A stretch of 64,000 nt of DNA. It comes from Rheum nobile (taxonomy: Eukaryota > Streptophyta > Magnoliopsida > Caryophyllales > Polygonaceae). The stretch spans positions 1 to 64,000 of the forward strand of contig WOAB01000596.1 in assembly GCA_027886185.1 (NCBI GenBank), read 5' to 3'. The notes under the pieces were generated by a model, which was given only the letters and a program-made list of their open reading frames with translations, was not told the origin of the DNA and did no database searches. This document shows positions 1 through 10,380 of the stretch, piece after piece (position 1 is the stretch's first letter; each line of letters opens with the position of its first letter). A program made the position numbers and the translations under genes.

Positions 1-32
1 CCTAAGCTCCATTTCTCACCGGATCCGCATCC
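1..32. mobile_element. Right end of Mutator-like element (tail only)
   Basis: Bases 1-32 match the right terminal inverted repeat of the complete element at 43281-44311. They are followed by TTTAAATAA (33-41), the same 9-bp sequence that flanks that element. The rest of the element lies left of the window. Confidence 0.8.
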
Positions 33-488
33 TTTAAATAATTATGAATATGTTTGCATAAAAGTAAAGATATCTCAAATCTGTATATAGCTAGGCCCAC
101 ACAATTTTTTTATAAAATAAACATGTTTTATTTAGATAAGATAGATTTATGTTGTTGTTGTTTTTTTGCTTGTTTAATGAAATGATGAACAAAGGTGTGT
201 ACAAGCATGGGGAACACCGTACGTAGGTTAAAATTTGAAAACATATTATATAAATGATAATGATATAATCCAGGTGAACATATGACAATAGGTAATAGAA
301 GAGAGAAATATTGGATGCATGGATGAGCATTACGTGGGCCAGAAAGAGGCAATAAACATACATAATAGAGCATATGATATATTAATTCTAGTAGAAGATT
401 GTGAGAGCAGCGGCAGCTAGCTAGCAGGCACACACGTACTGGCGAGGAGGGCTAGATAGGCTAGGCTGGGTGAACGTACAAGTGATTA

Positions 489-579
489 TCAAAGGGGATT
501 TTTCCTTGCAGGATCGGACGGCGTGGTCGAACATGTCGTCACGGCCATGGTTGAAGTGGAAGCCCGCGTCGAGCAGCTT
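489..579 (-). pseudogene. Reductase 3'-end fragment (copy a, left)
   Basis: On the minus strand this matches the last 30 or so codons and stop of the reductase gene at 27815-29050 (KLLDAGFHFNHGRDDMF region). The match ends abruptly at 579, where unrelated sequence begins. Downstream (60-488) it also retains the 3'-flanking DNA of that gene. The left copy has indels near the stop codon relative to 44776-44868. It is a truncated gene fragment next to a DNA element, with no start, Rossmann motif or catalytic residues. Confidence 0.85.
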
Positions 580-1035
580 GTTTGATCCTACATATGGTGT
601 GATTCCCCTGGTGTGGTCTGTATTGATGGCTCCCTAGGCTCTAGCTCTATGATGGATTTATCCTTCTTTAGCACCTTATTGTTAAAGGATTTCTGGAACT
701 ATATTAATCTTGGCAAAGGGCAAACTGAGCAGAGGTTGAGTGATGTGGGATCTCGCCCTCCTTTTTGTGTGTCTAGGCTCCTTATTTCAGCTGACCAAAC
801 GAAGGACTTGGATGGGCTTATGAGCTTATGGGTCTCTCTTGGAAGTGAGTATAAGTCTGAGAATTCACTGTTGTTGGATCTATATACCATATGGAATCGT
901 TATCATCGCGACTCTCCGTCTCCTTTGTTGAAACATTTTTGTTCACATTTTGAGATGTACGAAGTTGATAGCAAAGTCCAATGTGGTCGCAAATCAATCA
1001 GAATGTGTCAAATTCTCATTTGTAAATTGTCATGA
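580..1035 (+). pseudogene. Chimeric ORF region, unknown plus OTU-protein tail
   Basis: The first part (580-855) matches nothing else in the window except its duplicate and I do not recognise it. From 856 on, the frame encodes a segment like the end of the OTU relics at 38999-39175 and 40440-40640 (LLLDLYTIWNR, ending before a stop at 1033-1035). In the right copy the frame is continuous with antisense reductase sequence (44783-45328, 181 codons). Here two small deletions near 820-845 and others upstream shorten it. Protein expression is doubtful. Confidence 0.5.
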
Positions 1036-1140
1036 ATGTTGCTAACATTTGTAATGTAATTTAAGTTCAAATTTGTGATGGTATTGGTGATATGGTAGTG
1101 GTGGTGCAATTACATAATATATTTTTCTGCAAAAAAAAAA

Positions 1141-1186
1141 AGACTTTTCAGTCCGGACCATCTGAAACCCGGGGAAAAGAGTCTTC
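1141..1186. repeat. Imperfect palindrome of Z/Za family
   Basis: The left arm AGACTTTTC and right arm GAAAAGAGTCT pair, with CCGG blocks inside each arm. Related palindromes occur at about 37897-37945 and 39288-39335 in Z and 45435-45480 in the right copy. They recur once per Z module and resemble subterminal hairpins of DNA transposons. Confidence 0.6.
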
Positions 1187-1544
1187 GTTTTTTATAAGAT
1201 AAGTTGAATATTATCCCGGAACAAATATCCCGTCTAAAAAGTCCATATTTTTATAGCTCGGGCATACTTCTTCTGTCCGAGCTATATTCTCTATTATCAC
1301 ACCACTCTGAAAAGGGTTTTTGTAGTAGTTGTTTCTACTTATAAGTTTGTGCTTTTAAGTAGTTATAGCTTATTTGTATGTATTACAATTATAAAAATTG
1401 TGTTCTACTTTATTTGTTAAGTATTTAAAAGTTTGTGTTTTAAGGATATAGGAAGTAAAAGAATTTGAAAATTAGAAATGTAGGTTGTTAAACTTCTTTT
1501 CCTATGCAACAAAATAGACAAAATTTATAATTTAAACTTTGTAA

Positions 1545-1647
1545 TTCACTGTCCATAACAGAGAGTATATCACCGTCCGTAACGGACGGTTGTACACTGT
1601 CCATAATGGACGGTGAGCCATTGTCCATAACCATTTGTAACAGTGAA
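1545..1647. repeat. Small foldback element with perfect internal palindrome
   Basis: The ends TTCACTGT and ACAGTGAA are inverted repeats about 100 bp apart. Inside, 1572-1590 is a perfect palindrome, ACCGTCCGT and its complement around one central A. Similar sequence is present in Z near 38295-38400 and 39700-39815 and in the right copy at 45839-45941. It could be a MITE-like insertion carried by the Z family. I see no clear target-site duplication. Confidence 0.5.
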
Positions 1648-2127
1648 TCAAACACCTCCAAATAAGCAACGAGATAGGCCTACAAGCACCTAGATTCCCC
1701 GTTTATGTCGTCTGAGATTACACGTCATGAAGAGTAACTGACATCTCTTCCAACAGCATATGAAAGGAGATGGTCTCTGACCTCCATCTCTCAATCAAAG
1801 CATAAAATCAACAACACATTGATATATCATACATGATGTCATGTAGATGTAATACCCCTCATTTTAATAAAGAGTATTTTGATAATTTTCCTAACTCCCG
1901 TATCACAAACCAGATTAATTTCAGAGAAGTTCAGACAATCTGTAATTTGTTTGATCTCTGTAATATTTTCCTGAGTGGTATAAAATACATTCGATGTATT
2001 TTCTGGGCTTAGAATACTCATTCGGGTGCAAAGATGTTAACCGAGTACGAATATATTTAACTCGGGGTTAAAAACTCGTACCCGTACTTAACCCGGACAA
2101 AAGAGGACAAAAGGGCCCAGATTTGGC

Positions 2128-2237
2128 CTTGACCGCACCCGCGGTCAAGTGGCCGCACCCCGCGCTGAAGGCCAATTCTATAAGGCGGTCTAGGGAGGCT
2201 CGCCGCACCCGCGGTGATGCCACCGCACCCCGCGGTG
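2128..2237. promoter_or_regulatory. Cluster of short GC-rich hairpins in LTR U3
   Basis: Bases 2128-2149 form a perfect 9-bp stem (CTTGACCGC) with loop ACCC. Bases 2221-2237 form a 6-bp stem (CACCGC) with loop ACCCC. Between them lie two more CCGCACCC(C)GCG modules, the second from 2201. Two further modules occur downstream at about 2623-2655. All LTR copies, including the solo LTR, carry the set. The position 130-230 bp upstream of the TATA box suggests a regulatory or methylation-prone role, which is inference. Confidence 0.55.
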
Positions 2238-2363
2238 TCATCATTTCTTCTCTACAACGCCGGACTTCAGACGTTGCGTCGTCTTTGCCTCTGCAACTGT
2301 CCCATCCGGTCGTTGTAGGCGCCTACCATGAGTCACCTGGTTGCTTGACCTCCTTGCTTGGGC

Positions 2364-2370
2364 TATAAAA
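2364..2370 (+). promoter_or_regulatory. gypsy LTR TATA box
   Basis: TATAAAA in the context GGCTATAAAAGG, about 515 bp into the LTR. A CT-rich stretch follows about 40-70 bases downstream, as expected near a transcription start. It is conserved in all LTR copies. Confidence 0.65.
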
Positions 2371-4314
2371 GGAAAGGAGTTGGAGTGGAGTTGAATCACA
2401 GCTCTCAAACTCTCTCTCTCAAATCTCTCATTTCTATTGTTACCAGAAAGCTCAAGCTTTCGCCGGAGTGTCGCCGGAGCTACCATAGGAGGAGAAGGTA
2501 CTCTCCAAGTGGTGTTTGGAAGTGCAAGGAGTTGGGAAGTCGAAGCCCATCCTAATCGAATCCAAACGCATCGATCACGGTGAGTTCCCGTCGTCGTCGT
2601 CTCGCCACTGTCACGCCACCGCACCCGCGGTCAAGGCCGGCGCACCCGCGGTGGGCTGGGCTCGTGGTGTGGCTTTGGGTCTTGTAGTCTCGAGCGAGGC
2701 TTTGTTCCTTCGATTCCTTTCGTATCTTCTTAGATTCGTATATTTGGTTATCGAATCTAACTTAGGGTCTCATTATGGGTCGTTCCGTAAGGATTTGTTA
2801 CCCAAGATCTGTCCCTGCTTCGGACCCAGAAACTCGTCATCTCTAAGCTTTGTTCAAGCTTCGTCTAATCTAAGGCAAGTGGCGGTTCACTCTTGCTTAT
2901 CATTCCATATTTATACTGATTATCAATTGTTTAATTATTAATTAATTTGGGATGAATATTGTTTTCGTCTGGGAACAGTTTTGATAACTGTATGTGATTT
3001 AAAAAGGAATATTATAATAAGTTGTTTATACTGCTAGAAACAACGCTATTATATATATATATGATTGAAATACAGATATTATAATAGGTTGTATATATTG
3101 CTAGAAACAACGCTATTATATCTGTTATTACCGTGATGGTATTGTTGTGGATTTTTATGCAAACTTGAAATATAGTTAGCAGTGGATTTTATGTGCACTT
3201 GAGATATAGTTAGCACGAGTATTTGTAGGAGCGTTGCTTACCTTGAGAGGTAGCCATTTCTTTATAACCCGGTGGATAGGATGTTCAAGCCCTAACACCG
3301 TTTCTCTAGTCATGACTATCCTCTATCCGAGTATATGGGAGGTGCGCTTAGCCGGCGTCAAACCTTTAGGGATTTATTCCGGACTATATATCTCTATATC
3401 CTGAGGGATGAGATGATTATTATAAAAGCTTATAACGTGAATATACGTTTTGGAATTAAATAAGATAAGTGCCTTTATGCACATCATTAATGAACCTTAG
3501 GGCGAGAAGTACAACTTGGAAACTCGTCCGGGACTTCGATTAGAGTAAGTCCACCTTTCGAATCTGAATTCGCATTATGCGGTGAGGTTGGTCGTGGACC
3601 CAAATAGTCAAGTCGTTTTTAAACGTTTGTGTGAAACTTTAATGTTCCCAAACATTTGTCATACTTTCCGATAAGACTCAATTCGTTGGAGTCTTCTCTT
3701 CATATGTTTCCATAAGACTCATTCTTTCATAGTCTTTTCTCTTGATCATACATTTTCGTATTTTATTTCAGTAGGAGTATGGTGGTTGACTATCGTCATC
3801 GACTTTTATTCGAGAAGCGATGAGTCTAACCTAATACGACTACTTAGAACCTTTCTGTTTAACCCTTGCATAGTCTTTCATTAGACTAACCAACCGGTTA
3901 TATTCCCTTGCATGATTGGCTGGTGTCATCCGTCTCATACGGCACATCAGAAAAACTGCAGTTCCATCACGGCTAGAAACGACGGTGAAGGCAGATGGAA
4001 TTTTGAAGTGTTTTACCAAGGTTGAGATCCTAGGCATGTGATCGTTAGATCAAGACTTTTGTGTCACTTATTTTAAAAAGTACTTCCGTTGTATTAAACA
4101 TGTCTTATTTTAAGACTACTCTGTATTTCTGTTGTGTTTGGATTATGGATGTAACTCCAAGACTTTGATTTAATACGAAATGTTATGATATTTCGTATTA
4201 TAAATGTTTTTTATGCTTTGTATAAACTGGTTAAGCCTTGGGTGGCTTCATATGTGGAATCTGAGGTCACTGGCGGTAATGCTTTCAAGGAGATATTTGG
4301 GGGTGTTACAAATT

Positions 4315-4327
4315 TGGTATCAGAGCC
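4315..4327 (+). other. gypsy primer-binding site (tRNA-Met)
   Basis: TGGTATCAGAGCC lies four bases after the 5' LTR end and is complementary to the 3' end of plant initiator tRNA-Met. Confidence 0.9.
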
Positions 4328-4543
4328 GAATTTTTTTTAAAACAGGTAGGTTTTAAAACATTTTCTTGAAACGAATTTTTTTATAAACCGTTTACTCGCT
4401 TTGAAACTGAGAAATATTTTCGAAGGCTCTGAATTTCCAAATAAAATGATAGTCTGTTGTTCAAGTCGTGCCTTCTTTAGTCTAATATGGAAGTGAACTT
4501 CTATATTTAGAAAGACTAACTCTCTTCTCATCACCCGTAGGTT

Positions 4544-5080
4544 ATGGGTGCATGTTTTTCTCTTCAGAGGGACTCGGAAGAAGCCGAGGTGGCTCCACCA
4601 TCTCCAAGGAGGCTTGAGTTTCCAATTCCTTTGCGATGCTTTGAGATCGGAGAATCTAGTAGTCCACCCGAGGAGGTGAAGACCGTACTCCCTGAGTCGG
4701 TAGTTCTAGTGTCCAATAAAACTGAGGTTCCTGTGGTAGAGCCCGAAGAGGAGCCAAGGGAGGACACTGAGGATGAGGGTTATCCGTCAGAGTATGCAAG
4801 AGGGTACTACGATGATGACTTTATGATCGAGTCGATTCCCGAAGAGGATCCTGAAGAAGATCCAGAGGAGGACCCCGAAGAGGACCTCGAGGATCAGGGC
4901 CATGTGTCCGATGGCTTAGAGCGCTTATTGGTGGGCAGCGAGGACCCGGGGATGGAGTTTATCTATCCAAGTCTAGAGTTGCCGCCTGAGCGAGAGTACT
5001 CGCCATTGACTCCGGCTGATTGGGAGACACTCTATGCTGAGTTTGGCATTAGAAGAAGAGTGACCACAAAATGTATCTGA
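4544..5080 (+). pseudogene. gypsy extra upstream ORF, left copy (frameshifted)
   Basis: 178 codons starting ATG GGT GCA TGT, between the 5' LTR and gag. Residues 1-6 (MGACFS) fit the N-myristoylation consensus, with a cysteine at position 4. The body is very acidic, with a EEDP repeat around residues 104-115. Compared with the right copy (48838-49650) the last codons differ because of indels at about 5061-5070, so the natural in-frame continuation is lost here. No known domain is recognised. Confidence 0.6.
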
Positions 5081-5562
5081 GGACTCATAGCCTATCCTGC
5101 TCAGAGGAGGCTGAGGTTGAGCCCTGACTCGAGAGAGGTACTTCGCCTGAGTCAGATGATTTCCCCTGAAGAGCGCCGGTCAGATGGATGAGGCGGTTGA
5201 GCATGCTCGAAGAACGGCAAGGCCAAGGAATGAGCCAGTGCTCCAGGACCGAGTAGGGTGAGAAGTCCATCACCAGATTCTGATGGTAAACCCCCCGTTC
5301 GAAGAAGCCATGTATGGGGAGTTTGTGATTACATGAAACGTTTCAGGGCCCATGATTGGGCCAGTGCTGATTAGCAGTTTCTTTTCTTGTATTTCAGTGT
5401 TCGTTTGTTAAGAACCTAAGTCTCCGAGCAATTTGTTTTGACGCTTGGTTTGAGTTTATCAATGAAAATTCCAAGTTTGATCTATTCTAAGTGATTTTAT
5501 TACACTGAGTACATTGGAATGATATTAATGTTATAAATACTTGGAATTTGATCGGCAAATAG

Positions 5563-7960
5563 ATGGTGAACACAAGGAACACCATTCGTGCTGGTGCTGG
5601 CCAAGCAATGACCCTAGACCAAATATGAGGAACACTATGAACCCTGTGGATGAACACGAGACTGCTTCTAATAACAATCCTGGGGGCAATGACCAAGCTC
5701 CCGGTCAACGCTCTAATGGTATTTGATGCAGTAGCAATAGAGGCTATTCGGGGAATTGTGATGCAAGCATTCACCGATATCATACGACCAAAACGCGCCT
5801 CAGGCACAAGCTGTGCCAATTCCCCCAACGGTTCCTAGATTTGAGGAGCCTAATATCCATGTACCCAAGAGGAAGCGGGTCAGAATAGAGGCGACTATGG
5901 CCGAGCACTGAAGGCCATAAGCTCTATGAGGCCTGATAGCTATGACGGGAAAGGAGAGCCAGTTAGGGTGGCATATTGGTTCTCACACATGGAAAGATTA
6001 TTCAGAAACGTTGAGTGCACTGAAGCTGAAAAGGTGCACATTGCTTCCCTTCAGCTGAAGAAATAGCCAGGAATGGTGGGAAGGTACAGGTCTTGCTGGT
6101 CATCCTGGTTTGGATGTTCAAGGCCAAGATGACTGATCATTTCTTCTCCCGAGCTATGAGAGAAGAAAAACATAAGGAGTTCCTCTATCCAAAGACGGAT
6201 GGATTGAAAGTGACTGAGCTTGCGGCCAAGTTCAATCACCTACTACAGTATGCTGGGCCGGAGGTGTCCAGCGAAGAGCAAAAGATCTGGCATTTCCATG
6301 AGTGGATGAATCCAGATATTAAGCCGTTGATGGTACGTCACGGATGCTCTACTTTAGAGCAGTACGTGGACGCTGCCTACAAACTGGAAGTGACTCTAGA
6401 GGAGTCAACGAAGAAGCGCAATCGCCAGAGGTCAATGCAGAACCAGTCTCAGGCGAGTGGATTCAAGCGCCCGCGCCACCGTCTAATTTTGCCAAGTCTG
6501 GCAAAGCAAAAATGGATATGACTCATGAAGGGTCTACGCAACAGTCGGGTCAAGGCAGAATCCGATCCAGTGCTACAATTGTGGTACACTCGGGCACAAG
6601 AGCAATGCGTGTCCGAAGGAAAAGAAGATATGCTATGGCTGTGGAAAGGAGGGCCATGTGCAGACGTTCTGTCCACAGAGAAGGCAGAAAGGGGCTGAAT
6701 CACAACAAAGGTCTGTTAGTCAGAACAATCGACCCAGGTCTAGACCAGTGGAGGCTCCTAGTCCTTCAGCGCAGACGACTGCACAAAACAAGGGGAAAGC
6801 CCCAGCTGCTTCTGGAGGTCAAGGTCAACGCCTTTACGAAATACGTGAGGCAGATGGACCCAATGCTCCAATTGCTCAAGGTACTTTATACCTTCATTCT
6901 ACTTCAGTATGTATATTGTTTGATTCGGGTACTACCCATTCTTTCATCTCGGAGAGTTGTGTTAGTAAGTTAGGCTTAGTATGCAACGAGGTTTGTGACC
7001 TTTCGGTGTGAATCTTCCTAATGGTGAACATTTAGTGGGCACCAAGCGTCTGTCAGAATTTCCGATTACCATCCAGGGTAAGAAGTTCGAAGAAGATTTG
7101 ATCTGTATAGCCATGGCTCCATACGACATTATTCTCGGTATGGATTGGCTGACGCGTCATGAGGCGGTAATCGATTTTAGCTCAAGGACTGTGACGGTGT
7201 CATCTGGGGGGCCAGTATGTATGCAAGTTCAAGGGTCGCAATGAGCTGATAACGGCAGGCTTATCAATGCGATGGCTGCGTTTAAGCTACTTCGACAAGG
7301 ATGTGTTGGGTACCTGTGCTATCTGGACAAGCCCAAGAAAGAGGAACCTTCAATTCCTGATATTCCGGTCATCCGTGAGTTTCCGGATGTCTTTCCGGAG
7401 GAGATTCCTGGTTTACCCCCCGTATCGTGACGTAGAGTTTACCATTGATCTCGAGCCTGGTACCCGCACCGATCTCTAAGGCACCGTACCGGATGGCTCC
7501 TGTTGAGATGCAAGAGTTGAAGAAGCAACTCGAAGATCTTCTTAAGAAGGGCTATATAAGGCCGAGCGCATCACCTTGGGGCGCTCCGGTCTTGTTCGTC
7601 AAGAAGAATGATGGATCGTTTCGACTTTGTACCGACTATCGAGAGTTGAATAAAGTCATGATCAAGAATAAGTATTCGTTGCCGAGGATTGATGATCTGT
7701 TGGATCAACTGCAGGGAGCAAAGGTCTTTTCCAAAATCGATCTGAGGTTTGGTTACCATCAGCTCAGGATTCGTGAGGAGGATATTCCGAGGACTGTGTT
7801 CCGAACAAGATATGGTGACTACGAGTTTGTAGTCATGCCATTTGGACTTACAAATGCTCCAGCAGTCTTCATGGATCTAATGCATCGATGTTTCCACCAA
7901 TACTTGGATAAGTTCGTAGTGGTCTTCATCGACGATATTCTGATCTATTCCCCAGAGTGA
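5563..7960 (+). pseudogene. gypsy gag-protease-RT, left copy (many frameshifts)
   Basis: Starts at ATG 5563 (MVNTRNTIRAG in the right copy). It covers the gag capsid region, two CCHC zinc knuckles (about 6575-6680), an aspartic protease whose motif reads DSGTTHSF rather than the DSGATHSF of the right copy, and reverse transcriptase ending at FIDDILIYS. At least a dozen 1-base indels relative to 49861-52261 split it into fragments (6093-6521, 6658-7011, 7008-7244, 7445-7960). One frameshift near 6105, in the middle of gag, is shared with the right copy. The extra indels often sit in homopolymers, so some may be sequence errors. Confidence 0.85.
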
Positions 7961-7961
7961 G

Positions 7962-10274
7962 GAGGTTCACGAGGAACATCTTCGGATTACTTTGTCAGTC
8001 CTTAGACAAAATCAGCTTTATGCAAAGTTGTCTAAGTATGACTTTTGGATCAAGGAAGTGGCTTTCTTAGGCCATGTGATCAATGAGAATGGGGTTATGG
8101 TTGATCCCCAGAAGATTGAAGCGGTAGCCAATTGGAAGCGGCCTCAAAATGTGAAGGAGGTGTGCAGTTTTCTAGGACTCGCTGGATATTATAGACGGTT
8201 CGTGGAGGGATTTTCTAAGATCGCTCTACCCATGACCGGTCTGCTCTGCAAAGTCCACAAGAAGTTTGTCTGGGATGACAAGTGCGAGGCCAGTTTTCAG
8301 AAGCTGAAGCAGTGTCTGACCTCTGCACCAATATTAGCGCTACCGGAAGGGATTGATGGTTATGTGGTCTATAGTGATGCTTAAAAGAGTGGTTTGGGAT
8401 GTGTGTTGATGCAAAAAGGCAAGGTTATTGCATACGCATCTAGACAATTGAAAACGTCTGAAGCAAACTATCCGACGCATGATCTAGAACTAGCAGCTGT
8501 AGTATTTGCGCTAAAGATTTGGAGGCACTATCTCTATGGTGTGAGGTGCCAAGTCTTCACCGATCATAAGAGTCTCAAGTACGTGTTCACTCAGAAGGAG
8601 TTAAATATGAGACAATGTCGCTGGTTAGAGCTACTCAAAGACTATGACATCGAGTTGCTGTATCATTCGGGCAAAGCTAATGTAGTAGCCGATGCATTGA
8701 GCCGGAAGACGCCGCACGAGACTGTAGTGGCTCTACTTACTGCTCAGACCAAGCTGAACCAAGAGTTGTGCGAGATTGAAGTCTTGTACGATTAACATCA
8801 AGGATACCTGAGTATGCTTGAGATTCAAGCTACGCTACTTGATCAAATCAAGGAGAAGCAGGTTGATGACGTGGTCATGGTAAAGCTAAGCAATGAAGTA
8901 ATGGACGGAAAAGCTCCCGGTTTTGTGATTCAGGAAGATGGATCGCTCTGGTTTCAGGACCGGATCTGTGTTCCTGACGTTGATGGCCTTCGCCAGTTGG
9001 TGATGAAGGAGGCCTATTCGTCAACTTATTTTGTACATCCAGGCTCTAGCAAGATGTACAAGGACCTCAGAAAGAAATTTTGGTGGCCCAACATGAAGTG
9101 GGATGTAGCAGAGTTTGTGGCGAAATGCTTGAGTTGTCAGAAGGTCAAGATATAACACCGCAGACCAGGTGGTGAGTTGCTACCTCTTCTAGTGCCAGAA
9201 TGGAAATGGGAGGATATTGCTATGGATTTCGTCACGGGGTTGCCAAAGACTCAAAGTCAATAGGATGCTATATGGGTAATCATTGACAGGCTCACGAAGA
9301 GTGGTCACTTCCTGGCTATCAAGTCAACATAGGGAACCCAGAAGCTATCTGAAGTGTTTCTACACGAGATTGTCCATTTGCATGGTACTCCAAAGACCAT
9401 TGTATCGGATCGAGATGGCCGATTTATGTCAAGATTCTGGAAAGAATTACACAAGGCTATGGGAACCGAGTTGAGATTCAGTACTGCATTTCATCCTCAG
9501 ACGGATGGACAGTCTGAGAGGACCATCCAGACCTTGGAAGATATGCTAAGAGCTTGTACACTCGATCGTCCGACTAGCTGGGAGAACAGCCTAAGTCTGA
9601 TTGAGTTCACATACAACAACAGTTGGCATGCTACCATAAAGATGGCTCCATTCGAGGCTTTATACGGTCGAAGGTGCAGATCTCCAATTTGTTGGGATGA
9701 GAATGCCGAAAAGGTTTTGCTCGGACCGAAATTAATCGAAAGGACTGCCTCGGACATTGCTTTGATAAGACAAAGGATGTTGACAGCTCAGAGTCGACAA
9801 AAGTCTTATGCAGATCTGAAGCGCAGGAATGTCGAGTTTGAGGTTGGTGACAAAGTGTTTGTCAGAGTATCGCCATCAAAGGGTGTGTTTAGATTCGGTA
9901 AGCGTGGGAAGCTTAACCCTCGCTACGTGGGACCATTTGAGATCCTTGACAGAGTGGGATCTCTAGCATATCGTTTGGCATTGCCGCCATCGGCGCATCC
10001 AGTACATAACGTGTTCCACGTGTCCTTGTTGAGGAAGTACGTGCCAGATGAGTCTCATGTGTTGAGTTATGACGACATCGAGATTCAGACAAATGGTACC
10101 TACGAGGAGATACCGATGCGTATTCTCGAACGCCGTGAGAAGCAGTTACGGAACAAGGTGGTACCATTGGTACGGATTTTGTGGTCCGAGTCAGGATCTG
10201 AAGATGTTACTTGGGAAACCTGGGAGATTGAGGAGGATATGCTTAGACGCTTTCCCGAGCTGTTTTCGGCCTAG
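7962..10274 (+). pseudogene. gypsy RNase H-integrase-chromodomain, left copy
   Basis: A single frame continues RT after a frameshift at about 7955 and carries in-frame stops at 8382, 8793, 9153, 9261 and 9330, all shared with the right copy. RNase H (YSDA, then stop, then GLGCVLMQ) is followed by TDHKSLKYVFTQKEL. The integrase zinc region has CLSCQ and a second His (VHPGSSKMY), but the expected first His is Tyr (EAYSS). Core DDE residues are visible as MDFVTGLPK, VSDRDGRF and QSERTIQ. The C-terminus (about residues 250-305 of the last piece) resembles a chromodomain, ending WETWEIEEDMLRRFPELFSA. Known role of the family: reverse transcription and integration. This copy cannot make a full product. 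Confidence 0.9.
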
Positions 10275-10296
10275 TTTCGCGGTAGAAACCTTTTTT

Positions 10297-10380
10297 AAGG
10301 GGGTAGTGTTGTAACGCCTCGCTTTTTTTTAGGTTATTCAGCCAAGTTTCGGGTCGAAACTTCTTTTAAGAGGGAGGTGA
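10297..10380 (+). other. gypsy polypurine tract, duplicated, with ghost LTR start
   Basis: Immediately before the 3' LTR (10368-10380) is the purine tract AAGAGGGAGGTGA. About 70 bases upstream is a second one, AAGGGGGTAGTG, followed at 10310 by TGTAACGCCTCGC, which looks like the first bases of another LTR. Both are preceded by a similar phrase (TTTCG, then GAAAC, then TTTTAAG). The right copy has the same arrangement at 54598-54681. Confidence 0.6.

Larger units (their letters stand above)
856..1847. mobile_element. Za left arm (internally deleted DNA element)
   Basis: Homologous to 38999-39878 of the longer element Z, then, after a junction near 1717, to 41517-41641 of Z. About 1.6 kb or 3 kb of Z is missing, depending on which Z module the left side derives from. 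The junction shares a few bases (ACAC) with both sides, consistent with deletion at microhomology. The last five bases, GTAGA, are the target site of the gypsy element that follows. No intact coding region remains. Confidence 0.8.
1848..4310 (+). repeat. gypsy 5' LTR (2463 bp)
   Basis: Starts TGTAATACCCC, ends GTGTTACA, and is followed two to five bases later by the primer-binding site. It matches 10381-12834 and, inverted, the solo LTR 31257-33697. It holds a GC-rich hairpin cluster just upstream of a TATA box, a CT-rich stretch downstream of it and short AT microsatellites near 3050. Open frames inside it (for example 2516-2941) have no similarity to known proteins and shift between LTR copies, so I do not call genes. 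Confidence 0.95.

Noticed and set aside
2516..2941. 141-codon ORF in the gypsy LTR (and counterparts at 11103-11464, 46810, 55292, 32604-33029 minus)
   Set aside because: Lies in non-coding LTR sequence, has no recognisable domain, and its frame and start change between LTR copies.
9913..10167. Minus-strand ORFs opposite gypsy integrase
   Set aside because: Shadows of the pol frame with no independent support.
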